This document shows, piece by piece, positions 16,918 to 25,418 of a stretch of DNA of 64,000 bases. The position numbers and the translations under genes are program-made. Source of the DNA: JANNPJ01 sp035474375 (lineage in GTDB: Bacteria; Actinomycetota; Actinomycetes; Actinomycetales; Kineosporiaceae); the NCBI GenBank assembly GCA_035474375.1, contig DATINJ010000269.1:1-64000 (forward strand). Reading direction: 5' to 3'. Below the pieces are notes generated by a model. The model made no database searches. It was not told the DNA's origin and saw only the letters and a list, made by a program, of their open reading frames with translations. How positions within the stretch are numbered: position 1 is the first letter of the stretch; the number at the start of each line of letters is the position of its first letter.

Positions 16918-18531
16918 ATGCAGTCGTTGCGCGGGAACCCGTGGGCCATCCTGGTGACCTTGTCGCTGGGGTTCTTCATGACCCTGCTCGACCTGACCAT
17001 CGTCAACATCGCCATCCCGAGCATGATCGAGGCCCTGGATGCGTCGCTGGACGAGGTGCTCTGGGTGATCAACGCCTACGTCCTGGTGCTCGCCGTCCTG
17101 CTGATCACCGCTGGCCGCCTCGGCGACCTGCGCGGCCAGCGCAACCTGTTCGCGCTGGGCGTGGCCAGCTTCACCCTCGCCAGCCTGGCCTGCGGTCTCA
17201 GCTCCAGCGTGACCCTTCTGATCATCTTCCGAGCGGTACAGGGCCTCGGCGCGGCACTGTTGATGCCACAGACCATGGCGATCATCATCGCCACGTTCCC
17301 CGCCGAGCGTCGGGGTACCGCGCTCGGAGTTTGGGGGGCGGTGGCCGGGCTCGCCACCGCCGCGGGCCCGACCCTTGGTGGCCTGTTGGTGACCGTGGCC
17401 GACTGGCGTTGGATCTTCTTCGTGAACGTCCCGATCGGCGTGGCGGTTCTGATGCTCACCTTCGCCGTCATCCCGGACACCCGAATCGAACGACAGCACC
17501 GGATGGATCTGCTCGGGGTCACGATCGCCACCGGCAGCCTGTTCTGTCTCACATTTGCGCTGATCGAAGGCCAGCGGTTCGCCTGGAACGGCTGGATCCT
17601 GACCCTCTTCGTGGCCGCGGCCGGCCTGTTCGTGGTCTTTCTGGTGCAACAGCGAGGGCGGCAGTCGAGTGAGCCGCTGGTGCCGTTCTCGCTCTTCGCG
17701 GACCGTAACTTCACCATCCTGAACCTGGTGGCCAGCCTGGTCTCGGTCGGCATCATCGGTTTCTTCCTGCCGATCACCATCTACCTGCAGTCCGTGCTGG
17801 GCTACTCGGCCGTCAAGGCAGGGTTCTTGCTGGCTCCGATGTCCTTGGTCGGGCTCGTGCTCGCGCCGATCGCCGGCCGGCTGTCGGATCGAATCGGTGG
17901 CAAGTACCTGCTGATGGCAGGCCTGACCCTGTTCGCGATCGGTGCCGCCTGGATGACGGCACTGGCCGAGGTGGGGACGTCGTGGGTCACGCTGATCCCG
18001 CCCGTACTGGTGCTCGGCGTCGGTTTTGGTGGCATCTTTGCTCCGCTGGCCACCGAGACGATGCGAAGTGTTCCGACGCGGCTCGCCGGCGCCGCTTCCG
18101 GGGTGAACAACACCATCCGCCAGGTCGGCTCCGTGGTTGGCAGCGCCGCCGTCGGAGCGGTACTGCAACATCAACTCGCTGGTTCGCTGGAGGAAGAGGC
18201 GGTTCGTCGGGCCGGCACCCTTCCGGCCGATGTGCAGTCTCAATTTGTGAGTGGGTTCAGCGGCAGCAGTGGGGCCGCGCTCGACATCGGGGGTTCAAGT
18301 TCACAGATCGCACTGCCGAGCGGGCTTCCGGCGGCCGCGGTCCAGCAGGTCCATCAGTTGTCGGTCGTGGTGTTCCAGCACGGATATGTCCGTGCCCTGC
18401 ATCCGTCCCTGGCGCTGCCGATCCTGGCCATGCTGATCGCCGCGGCCGGCTGCCTGGCGACCCAGCGGCAGCCGGGGTCGACGACCGCCGAAGAGTCAGA
18501 CCGGGTGCCGTCGGCGAGTGTCGCGCCCTGA
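16918..18531 (+). CDS. DHA2-family MFS drug exporter
   Basis: A 537-residue proton-driven exporter of the EmrB/QacA (14-TM) branch of the major facilitator superfamily. The N terminus has the family motif FFMTLLDLTIVNIAIPSM, followed by loop 2-3 motif GRLGDLRGQRNLF and motif C GAVAGLATAAGPTLGGLL, with hydrophobic segments continuing to the end. The ATG at 16918 follows GGGGAGAGG. A polar insert of about 80 residues (after HQLAGSLEEEAVRR) precedes the last membrane segment, as in many actinobacterial relatives. The substrate is unknown, probably amphipathic drugs or a natural product. It is followed by a terminator. Confidence 0.88.
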   Translation: MQSLRGNPWAILVTLSLGFFMTLLDLTIVNIAIPSMIEALDASLDEVLWVINAYVLVLAVLLITAGRLGDLRGQRNLFALGVASFTLASLACGLSSSVTLLIIFRAVQGLGAALLMPQTMAIIIATFPAERRGTALGVWGAVAGLATAAGPTLGGLLVTVADWRWIFFVNVPIGVAVLMLTFAVIPDTRIERQHRMDLLGVTIATGSLFCLTFALIEGQRFAWNGWILTLFVAAAGLFVVFLVQQRGRQSSEPLVPFSLFADRNFTILNLVASLVSVGIIGFFLPITIYLQSVLGYSAVKAGFLLAPMSLVGLVLAPIAGRLSDRIGGKYLLMAGLTLFAIGAAWMTALAEVGTSWVTLIPPVLVLGVGFGGIFAPLATETMRSVPTRLAGAASGVNNTIRQVGSVVGSAAVGAVLQHQLAGSLEEEAVRRAGTLPADVQSQFVSGFSGSSGAALDIGGSSSQIALPSGLPAAAVQQVHQLSVVVFQHGYVRALHPSLALPILAMLIAAAGCLATQRQPGSTTAEESDRVPSASVAP

Positions 18532-18536
18532 CGGAC

Positions 18537-18573
18537 CCCAATGTTGGCCGATGCGCTCAGCCAACGGATTGGG
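18537..18573 (+). terminator. terminator after MFS gene
   Basis: CCCAATGTTGGC at 18537-18548 pairs with GCCAAC-GG-ATTGGG at 18560-18573, a 12-bp stem with a two-base bulge and an 11-nt loop. It begins six bases after the stop codon. Confidence 0.7.
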
Positions 18574-18804
18574 TGACATCCGTGCGCTCAGGACGCATTT
18601 TCTTCACCCAGTCCGCTGGTCGTCGGAGAGGCCGGTCGTCCGTCGCTCCTCCGCATGATCCGCTAGAGAGTTGGGCCGAGCTAAATTGGCCAACCGGGCC
18701 TTGATGTCCCCCAAAACGTATTGATCCCTCAACTAGCATCCTCTTCATCCTGAAAACCGACCAATCGGTCACATGCGGCGGGTGGTGTCAGGGAGGACGC
18801 GCGG

Positions 18805-21384
18805 ATGGGCGAAGAGCACGGTTTCGGCCTGGTGAGCTCGGTTGCACCCCAGCGCTTCCTTCCACTCTTGAACAATGGTCCGCCGGTGGGCGGCGCCGTT
18901 GACAGGCCAGCATTGATCGACGCCCGATCCTCGGATCAGGGCGTAGTGCTGGGTGAGCGTGTGGTGCCAGCAGAGGTGGCCTCCCTCGCAGATGCGGCCT
19001 CGCTGATCGAACTGGGGCGGCAAGCTCTGCATGAGGCCGGTGATCTGCGCGCCTCCCGGCATTGGTTCGAGCTGGCCTGCCGCTCCGCCGAACGGTCGGG
19101 CGACCGGCAAGCGCTAGCCGAAGCGGGTACTGGGCTCGGTGGTATCTGGCTGCATGAGCAGCGCAATGCCGCAGTGCGAGCGCGATTTCATGCCTGGCAG
19201 TCGCGCGCTCTGGCCACCGCCACGATCGGCAGCGACCAGCACCTGCTGCTCCGCGCCAGGCTGGCAGCCGAGACTGACTACCTGCACGGTCGGTACGACG
19301 AGGTACTCCCAGTACTGAAAGAGGCACGCCATCGAGGCAACCCGCAGGTCCTGGCCTCCGTTCTGAGCCTGGCCCATCACTGTGTGCTTGGCCCTCGCGA
19401 TACTCGGTTGCGGGCCGAACTGGCTCAGGAGTTGCTGGTGGTGGCCGCTCACACGGAACGTCGCATCGACCGTCTGGTGGGGCTGATGTGGCGAAGCGTC
19501 GACCTGTTCCTGGAGGCAGACCCGAAGGCCCGGCGGTCGCTCGCCGAGTTCTTGGCCGAGCTGGCCGAGGGAAATCATTTGGCCCTGGCGTTCGTGGCGA
19601 AGGCGATGCAGGTCATGCTGGCGACTAGAGCCGGTGATTTCGACCGAGCCGAGGCGCTGGCCGCGGAGTGCCTCGCCGCCGGAGAAGCATGCGGAGACGC
19701 CGACGCCGCAAGCTGGTATTCCGCGCAGCTGCTGGCAATTCGGTGGTTCCAGGGCCGGGTCACGGACCTGCTGCCGATGCTCAGCGGGCAGGTGGACTCG
19801 CCGGATCTCAGCGCCATCGACGAGGCCCACATCGCAGCCCTGGCGGTCGCAGCCGCGGTCGGTGGCGGGCATCGGGAAGCCGCCGGAGCGCTGGCCCGGC
19901 TCGGGCGCGGCGATCTGACCAACATTCCGATGTCCAGTGCGTGGATGGTCACCCTGTACGGTGCGACCGAAGCTGCCGCGAAGCTGGCGGATCGCGAAAT
20001 TGCTTCCACCGCATATGCTTTGCTCGAACCGTTCGCGAATCTGCCGATGATGGGCAGCCTGGCAATAACCTGCTTCGGGTCGGTGGAGCATGCTCTTGGC
20101 GTGGCCTCCCTGACGACCGGCCACGTTGATCGGGCGATTGGTCACCTGCGCCGGGCGGTCCGGGCGAACCTGGCGCTCGAGCATTGGCCGGCGGCTTGCC
20201 TTTCGCGCTATCGCCTCGCTCAGGCGTTCATCCACCGTGCGGGGCCGACCGATGCCGCCGATGCCGCCCGCGAACAGGCCACCGCCGCCCATGAAGCGCG
20301 CAGGCTGGGAATGTTGCTCCCGTCGAACCAGCGGATCCCGGTGGCAAAGGTGTCATCAGCATGGTCGAGATCAGTGGCAGGGTCATCGGCCGCGCTATCG
20401 ACGGTGCTGGCAGCAGCATCACCGACAGTGGTGGCAGCATCGTCGGCAACAGCAAGAACGATGGTGACAGCGACGCCGCCGACGTCAATCCCGGCGCTGG
20501 CAGCCCCGGCGCTGACGGCAGCGTCCGCTGGCGTGACTGGCACGGTGACGGCGCCTTCGCGTGCCGGTGGTTCGGCAGATCCGACGGTGGCGGCGTCGAA
20601 GGTCGCCCCGGACTCCGCGCGCTCGGAGTCCGAGGTTCAGATCAGGCTGCTCGGACCGCTCGAGGTCGGCGTGGCCGGTCAGACCCGCCCGGTGCTCGGG
20701 CACCGGCGCCGGACGGTGTTGGCGGTACTGGCGCTGCAGGCAGGCGAGATCGTCAGTGTCGACAGGCTGATCGATGTTGTCTGGGGTGATCGGCCGCCAC
20801 GTACGGCACTCAACACCGTGCAGAGCCATGTGTCCTACCTGCGGCGAGTGATCGGCAACAAGGCGGCGATCGTCGGCCGGCCGCCGGGCTATCTTCTTGA
20901 CCTCGGTTCCGACGCCACCGATGTGGCCACGGCGGAACGGCTGATTCAGGCCGGCGCGAGAGCCGGTGAGCCGATCGAGCAGGTTCGCCATCTGCAGGCA
21001 GCCCTAGCCCTGTGGCGGGGCCGACCCTTGGCCGACGTCACTGCCTCATCCTGGTTGGAATTGCAGGCCGAGCGGCTCAACCAGCTGCTTCTGCAGGCTC
21101 ATCAGTTACTGACCGAGGTGCGCCTGGCGCGAGGTGAATATTCGCTGCTCACCATGGAACTGCGGCCGCTGATCCGAGAATATCCGCTGGCCGAACGATT
21201 GCACGGGTACCTGATGCTGGCGCTCTATCGAGAGGGCCGGCAGAGCGAGGCGCTCGAGGTGTACCGACGGCTGCGAACCGTGTTGTCGGACGAGCTCGGC
21301 GTCGAACCGACCGAACCGCTGCGCGCTCTGCAGGTGGCGATTCTGCGCCAGGACCCAGTCCGAGCGGTGGATTTGAAACAGTGA
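18805..21384 (+). CDS. SARP/BTAD transcription regulator with N-terminal helical repeats
   Basis: An 859-residue regulator with reversed domain order. Residues about 50-500 are alpha-helical, TPR-like repeats. Residues about 515-605 form an Ala/Ser/Thr-rich linker. From about 611, VQIRLLGPLEVGV begins the OmpR-type winged helix of SARP activators (DRLIDVVWGDRPPRTALNTVQSHVSYLRR), followed to the end by the bacterial transcriptional activation domain (LALWRGRPLADV ... YRRLRTVLSDELGVEPTEPL). Classical AfsR/SARP proteins have this module first and an ATPase and TPR after it; here no P-loop is seen. GGGAGG precedes the ATG at 18805. The linker uses codons unlike the rest (GCA, TCA, ACA), see findings. 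Targets are unknown; the nearest genes are the MFS exporter and the sugar operon. Confidence 0.85.
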   Translation: MGEEHGFGLVSSVAPQRFLPLLNNGPPVGGAVDRPALIDARSSDQGVVLGERVVPAEVASLADAASLIELGRQALHEAGDLRASRHWFELACRSAERSGDRQALAEAGTGLGGIWLHEQRNAAVRARFHAWQSRALATATIGSDQHLLLRARLAAETDYLHGRYDEVLPVLKEARHRGNPQVLASVLSLAHHCVLGPRDTRLRAELAQELLVVAAHTERRIDRLVGLMWRSVDLFLEADPKARRSLAEFLAELAEGNHLALAFVAKAMQVMLATRAGDFDRAEALAAECLAAGEACGDADAASWYSAQLLAIRWFQGRVTDLLPMLSGQVDSPDLSAIDEAHIAALAVAAAVGGGHREAAGALARLGRGDLTNIPMSSAWMVTLYGATEAAAKLADREIASTAYALLEPFANLPMMGSLAITCFGSVEHALGVASLTTGHVDRAIGHLRRAVRANLALEHWPAACLSRYRLAQAFIHRAGPTDAADAAREQATAAHEARRLGMLLPSNQRIPVAKVSSAWSRSVAGSSAALSTVLAAASPTVVAASSATARTMVTATPPTSIPALAAPALTAASAGVTGTVTAPSRAGGSADPTVAASKVAPDSARSESEVQIRLLGPLEVGVAGQTRPVLGHRRRTVLAVLALQAGEIVSVDRLIDVVWGDRPPRTALNTVQSHVSYLRRVIGNKAAIVGRPPGYLLDLGSDATDVATAERLIQAGARAGEPIEQVRHLQAALALWRGRPLADVTASSWLELQAERLNQLLLQAHQLLTEVRLARGEYSLLTMELRPLIREYPLAERLHGYLMLALYREGRQSEALEVYRRLRTVLSDELGVEPTEPLRALQVAILRQDPVRAVDLKQ

Positions 21385-21431
21385 GGCGATTCAGGTCCGG
21401 CCCTGACCGGGTCGAGACCGCGGGCACGGCG

Positions 21432-21510
21432 TTCCCGTCGTGTTCCCGTTAGCCACCGAAATCAAGATCAACATCGGCAAATCCGGTAGCTAACGGGCAG
21501 GTGACGGGGA
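21432..21510. repeat. imperfect inverted repeat after SARP gene
   Basis: CCCGTTAGCCACC at 21445-21457 pairs with GGTAGCTAACGGG at 21485-21497 with one mismatch, and the pairing extends outward through CCCGTC/GACGGG to about 26 bp. The interior is 27 nt. It may act as the terminator of the SARP gene, 48 bp upstream, or be another member of the long-armed palindrome set. Confidence 0.6.
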
Positions 21511-21843
21511 CATCGCCAGAGGCCTGGGCTCGCGTAGCCAGGGAGGTGCTGCAAGCGTCAGCGAGCCCGGACCCCGATCGAATCGGCGTCCGGGCTCACC
21601 GCACTTCGCAGCCAGAAGCACCAACGGGAACGAACTTCAGGTCCGTTCCTGCCAGGCCAGCTGGTGCGGCCCCACGCCTGCACGCACTTTCAGGTGCCTG
21701 CGAGTTGGTTCGAAACAGCATTTGGAGCAGATCTTGCCGACGCCGGCATTCGTTGTGAGGTAGCTCACTGCTGGTAAGTCGGATCGAGATGGTCGTACCC
21801 GCGCCGGGGGGTGCGCCAGCGCGGTGATCAAGTTGTCTGCCGC
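21511..21843. other. gene-free spacer
   Basis: No gene, terminator or promoter can be supported here. Short frames have unnatural composition. The spacer separates the SARP gene from the regulatory region of the sugar operon. Confidence 0.5.
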
Positions 21844-21904
21844 TGAAACAATTTCATCGAACGAACCTGGAATTCTTTCAAGGTCGAGGTCTGAAATTCT
21901 TTCA
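21844..21904. promoter_or_regulatory. three dyad boxes spaced exactly 24 bp
   Basis: TGAAACAATTTCA (21844-21856), TGGAATTCTTTCA (21868-21880) and TGAAATTCTTTCA (21892-21904) share the pattern TGAAA-N3-TTTCA, and their starts are exactly 24 bp apart. The stretch is AT-rich in a GC-rich genome. It looks like an array of binding sites for a dimeric regulator, 80 bp before the first LacI-type operator. Confidence 0.55.
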
Positions 21905-21984
21905 GCGCAGGTTCGGTGGGCCGAGTTCTTCCCGAGTGGTGCAGTGCCATGCAACTATGGCCGGGCCAGTCGTAGACCATAATC

Positions 21985-22000
21985 GGGTAAGCGCTTACCC
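21985..22000. promoter_or_regulatory. LacI-family operator 1
   Basis: GGGTAAGCGCTTACCC is a perfect 16-bp palindrome with the central CG typical of LacI-family operators. A nearly identical site lies 143 bp downstream, which would allow looping. The likely ligand is the LacI protein encoded at 32164-33264. Confidence 0.8.
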
Positions 22001-22096
22001 ATCGAGAAATGCCAACGTAACTAATTTCGAATGTAACTGTCAATACCGATTTCCGCAGGATGGTTCGGCGGGCATCCACGGGGTGTTGACAGGGTG

Positions 22097-22125
22097 TTGA
22101 CAGCACCGGGCACCCCCTCTACGTT
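22097..22125 (+). promoter_or_regulatory. promoter of sugar operon
   Basis: TTGACA at 22097-22102 and TACGTT at 22120-22125 with a 17-bp spacer form a near-consensus sigma-70 type promoter. The sequence GTGTTGACA is present twice in tandem just here. The transcription start is expected near 22132, inside operator 2, so repressor binding would block initiation. Confidence 0.75.
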
Positions 22126-22127
22126 TT

Positions 22128-22145
22128 TGGGCAAGCGCTTACCCA
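22128..22145. promoter_or_regulatory. LacI-family operator 2, over the start site
   Basis: TGGGCAAGCGCTTACCCA differs from operator 1 by one base in the core and lies over the predicted transcription start, 20 bp before the first structural gene. This is the classical position for repression. Confidence 0.82.
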
Positions 22146-22164
22146 ACGACGAGGAGCTGCCACC

Positions 22165-23148
22165 GTGAGCTTGGCTGTCGCCCGACCGGAGCCTGGTTCT
22201 CGGGCCCGCCGGGCCAATCGGCCCAACCGTGCCCTCGGCCGGAGTGGGTTCCGTGGCGGAGCCCAAAGTGGTCACAGTCGGCGGCGAACGCCGTACATCC
22301 TGATCGCTCCGGCCGCGGCTCTGATGAGTGTCTTTCTGGTGTATCCGATCGCCAGCGTTCTCTACTACAGCCTTCAGCGATACAACGTCACTCAACCTTG
22401 GGACGACGGTTTCGTCGGGCTGGACAACTTCCGCCAACTGCTGTTTCACGACCCGCTGTTCTGGAGCAGCCTAGGGTTCACCGCCAAGTGGGTCGGCGTC
22501 GAAGTGGGTCTGCAGTTGGTGTTCGGGCTCGGGTTGGCCCTTCTGGTGAACGAGACATTCATTGCCCGGGGGTTCGCTCGGGCTCTGGTCTTCTCGCCCT
22601 GGGCGGTGTCCGGAGTGCTGACCACCGGCATCTGGGTGCTGCTCTACAACCCGACCACGGGCATCTTCCGCTATCTCGCCGATGCCGGAATCGGCCACCA
22701 GGGAACCGCCGTGCTGGCTGAGCCCGGAATGGTCTTTCCGGCGGTAGTGATCACTGAGCTTTGGCGAGGGGTGCCATTTTTCGCGATTCTTCTGCTCGCC
22801 GATCTGCAGAGCATCTCCGGCGAGCTGTACGACGCGGCATCGGTGGACGGCGCCGGCCGATTCCAGCGATTCAGATACATCACGCTTCCGCATCTTCGAG
22901 ACGTCATAGTCCTGGCCACGTTGCTGCGGGCGGTATGGGAGTTCAACAACGTGGACCTGCTCTACACCCTGACCGGAGGTGGCCCGGCGCAGCAGACGAT
23001 GACGCTGCCGCTGTACGTCGCCCAGAAGGCCGTGGACGCACACGACTTCGGCTACGGATCGGCTCTGACCGTCATTGCCTTCGTGATCCTGCTGTTCTTC
23101 TCGATCCTCTATCTGCGGGTCAGCAAGTTCGGGAAGGAGGCGGAGTGA
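22165..23148 (+). CDS. sugar ABC transporter permease (MalF/UgpA type)
   Basis: A 327-residue CUT1-family inner-membrane permease. After a basic N-terminal tail of about 45 residues it has six membrane segments, starting with YILIAPAAALMSVFLVYPI, and the EAA loop LYDAASVDGAGRFQRFRYITLPHLR that docks to the ATPase. It partners with the second permease, with which it overlaps by 4 bp, and with the lipoprotein downstream. No ATPase gene is present in the operon, so a shared MsmX/MsiK-type ATPase encoded elsewhere is probably used. It is the first gene after the operator-promoter region. Confidence 0.92.
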   Translation: MSLAVARPEPGSRARRANRPNRALGRSGFRGGAQSGHSRRRTPYILIAPAAALMSVFLVYPIASVLYYSLQRYNVTQPWDDGFVGLDNFRQLLFHDPLFWSSLGFTAKWVGVEVGLQLVFGLGLALLVNETFIARGFARALVFSPWAVSGVLTTGIWVLLYNPTTGIFRYLADAGIGHQGTAVLAEPGMVFPAVVITELWRGVPFFAILLLADLQSISGELYDAASVDGAGRFQRFRYITLPHLRDVIVLATLLRAVWEFNNVDLLYTLTGGGPAQQTMTLPLYVAQKAVDAHDFGYGSALTVIAFVILLFFSILYLRVSKFGKEAE

Positions 23149-24002
23149 ACGCCATGATCAGCACCGTTCGCCGGCGTCCTCGACGGTGGCGCTTCGAGGC
23201 TCGCAATCGTCCTGAGGTGCTCTTCCCGCTCGCCCTGTACCTGCTGTTCACCCTGATCCCCTTCTATTGGATGCTGGTCTTCGCCTTCCGGCCCACCGGC
23301 TCGAACGCGATCCTGCCGACAGATCTCACCCTCGATCATTTCCGGACGGTCTGGACCGGCCTCGGATTCGGGATTTTCTTCCGCAACAGCTTGCTGGTCG
23401 GTGTGGCCACCCTGCTGGTGGTGTCGGTATTCGCGTTGTCCGGCGGATATGCGTTGGCGCGATACAACTTCGGCGGCCGCAAGGTCTTTCTGTTGGCGTT
23501 GCTCTGCACCCAGTTCATTCCGGGCGCGATGATGCTGATCCCGTTGTTCGAAATTTTCCGGCAACTGCATCTGGTGAACAACCTGTGGGCGCTGGTCATT
23601 GCCGAAACCACTTTCCAGCTGCCGCTCTCGCTGATCCTGATGAGCGGGTTCATCCGCAACATCCCGATCGACCTTGAAGAGGCGGCCTGGGTGGACGGCT
23701 GCTCCCGGTTCCGTGGATTCCTGGCCATCGTTCTGCCGCTGCTGCGGCCGGCCCTGGTCGCAGTCGGCTCCTTCGCCTTTATCGGGAGCTGGAACAACTT
23801 CCTCTTCGCGCTGATGTTCATGAGCAATCAGTCGAAGTTCACCATTCCAGTCGGTTTGAGCTACACGCTCGGTGAGTTCGATGTCGACTTCGGAGCGCTC
23901 GCCGCAGGCGGGGTGGTGGCCGCCGTCCCGGTGGTCCTGGTCTTCGCGGTGGTCCAGCGCTATCTCGTGACCGGGCTCAGTGCTGGAGCGGTCAAGGGAT
24001 GA
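23145..24002 (+). CDS. sugar ABC transporter permease (MalG type)
   Basis: A 285-residue CUT1 permease. It shows FPLALYLLFTLIPFYWMLVFAF near the start, later ALCTQ-like membrane segments, and the EAA loop DLEEAAWVDGCSRFRGFLAIVLPLLRPAL in the C-terminal half. The GTG at 23145 overlaps the stop of the previous gene (GTGA) and has AAGGAGG four bases upstream; ATG 23154 is the alternative. Forms the membrane channel with the preceding permease. Confidence 0.92.
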   Translation: MNAMISTVRRRPRRWRFEARNRPEVLFPLALYLLFTLIPFYWMLVFAFRPTGSNAILPTDLTLDHFRTVWTGLGFGIFFRNSLLVGVATLLVVSVFALSGGYALARYNFGGRKVFLLALLCTQFIPGAMMLIPLFEIFRQLHLVNNLWALVIAETTFQLPLSLILMSGFIRNIPIDLEEAAWVDGCSRFRGFLAIVLPLLRPALVAVGSFAFIGSWNNFLFALMFMSNQSKFTIPVGLSYTLGEFDVDFGALAAGGVVAAVPVVLVFAVVQRYLVTGLSAGAVKG

Positions 24003-24061
24003 GCACGTGTCCAGTAATGACAACCAACACATCAAAAACCAAACACATCAAAGGGGCCATC

Positions 24062-25417
24062 ATGTTGGAACGTCAGGGACGTCAGCTGCGTCGAGGACGT
24101 CACCCGTACCGACCGCTCGTCCTTGGTACCGCGCTGGCCATGGCATCGGGCCTGTTGCTGGCCGGCTGTGGTGACGACGACTCGGGCACAGGTTCCGACG
24201 GGAAAGAGACCATCACCTTCTGGGACAACAACGGCGGCCCGGACCGCACCCCGCTGTGGCAGGGTTTGATCGCGGACTTCCAGAGCGCCAACCCGAAGAT
24301 CACCGTGAAGTACGTGGGTATCCCGGCGGCCTCCGTGCAGCAGAAGTACGACACCGCCGTCGCTGCCGGGGGAACGCCGGACGTCGCCGGGGCGACCACC
24401 TCGTACCTGGGCGGACTGGTTGCGCAGCAGGCGCTCGAGCCGCTCGACGACCGCGCCAAGACGGCCGGGCTGGAAAGCAAGATCGTGCCGAGCTTCGTGG
24501 ATAGCGTCCGGAAGGTCGCTACCGACGCGAAACTCTACGAGATTCCGACAAGCGCCAACCTCGACGTCCTCTGGTATCGCAAGGATCTGTTCGACCAGGC
24601 CAAGCTGAAAGCACCGGCCACCTGGAATGATTTCTTCACCGACGTCAGCAAGCTGACCGACGCGCAGAAGAACCAGTACGGCTTCACCATCCGCGGTGGT
24701 GCCGGTTCCATCTTCCAGCTGCTCACCGAGATGTACTCGTACTCGGGGGTCAACAGCTTCTTCGACACCTCGGGCAAGAGCACGATCAACGACCCGAAGA
24801 ATGTCGAGCTGATCCAGAAGATCGCGGCCCTCTACAAGAAGGACACCCCGGCCGCCGACGTCAACAACGACTTCACCAAGATGGTGGCGCAGTTCGGCGG
24901 TGGGTCGATCGCGATCATGCACCACAACCTGGGCTCGTCCGCCAACAATGTGAAGGCGCTGGGGGCAGACAAGGTGGCGGCGGTGCCGCTGCCGGTCGCT
25001 GTCAGCGGCACCCGCACGATCGTCCCGAACCCGGTCGACGGTCTGGTGATGTTCAAGGCGAGCAAGCACAAGGACGCCGCCTGGAAGTTCATCGAGTTCA
25101 TCAGCCAGAAGTCCTCGAACAGCACCTGGAACAAGACCGTCGGGCAGATCCCGGCTAACACCGAGGTGACCAGCGAGAGCTGGGTACAGGATCAGCAGCC
25201 GGTGCGGGACGCGCTGGCGGCGATCAACGAGTCCGGGACGGTCTCCGTGCAGGCGCCCTACTACCTGCCGGAATTCTCCGCGATCACCAAGACCGACATG
25301 GGCCCGCTGTTCCAGAAGGTGCTGCTCGGCACGATGACCGCCCAGGAGTTCGCGGACACCTTCGCGACGAAGATGACCGAGGCGCAGGCGAAGTACACCA
25401 AGCGCGTGGGTGGCTGA
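24062..25417 (+). CDS. sugar ABC transporter substrate-binding lipoprotein
   Basis: A 451-residue extracytoplasmic solute-binding protein of family 1. The chosen start at 24062 gives a basic N-region, a hydrophobic core and the lipobox LLAGC with Cys36 as lipid anchor; an ATG at 23999 overlapping the previous stop would make the N-region unusually long. The mature part opens ETITFWDNNGGPDRTPLWQGLIADFQ, typical of oligosaccharide binders, and contains VDGLVMFKASKHKDAAWKFIEFI. It captures the substrate for the two permeases. The pectate lyase in the same operon suggests a plant-derived saccharide, but the specificity is unproven. Confidence 0.9.
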   Translation: MLERQGRQLRRGRHPYRPLVLGTALAMASGLLLAGCGDDDSGTGSDGKETITFWDNNGGPDRTPLWQGLIADFQSANPKITVKYVGIPAASVQQKYDTAVAAGGTPDVAGATTSYLGGLVAQQALEPLDDRAKTAGLESKIVPSFVDSVRKVATDAKLYEIPTSANLDVLWYRKDLFDQAKLKAPATWNDFFTDVSKLTDAQKNQYGFTIRGGAGSIFQLLTEMYSYSGVNSFFDTSGKSTINDPKNVELIQKIAALYKKDTPAADVNNDFTKMVAQFGGGSIAIMHHNLGSSANNVKALGADKVAAVPLPVAVSGTRTIVPNPVDGLVMFKASKHKDAAWKFIEFISQKSSNSTWNKTVGQIPANTEVTSESWVQDQQPVRDALAAINESGTVSVQAPYYLPEFSAITKTDMGPLFQKVLLGTMTAQEFADTFATKMTEAQAKYTKRVGG

Positions 25418-25418
25418 A

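Noticed and set aside
21828..22106. Minus-strand 92-residue frame with LKEFQ repeats
   Set aside because: It starts inside the operon promoter and most of it has unnatural composition; the repeats are better explained as a DNA binding-site array.
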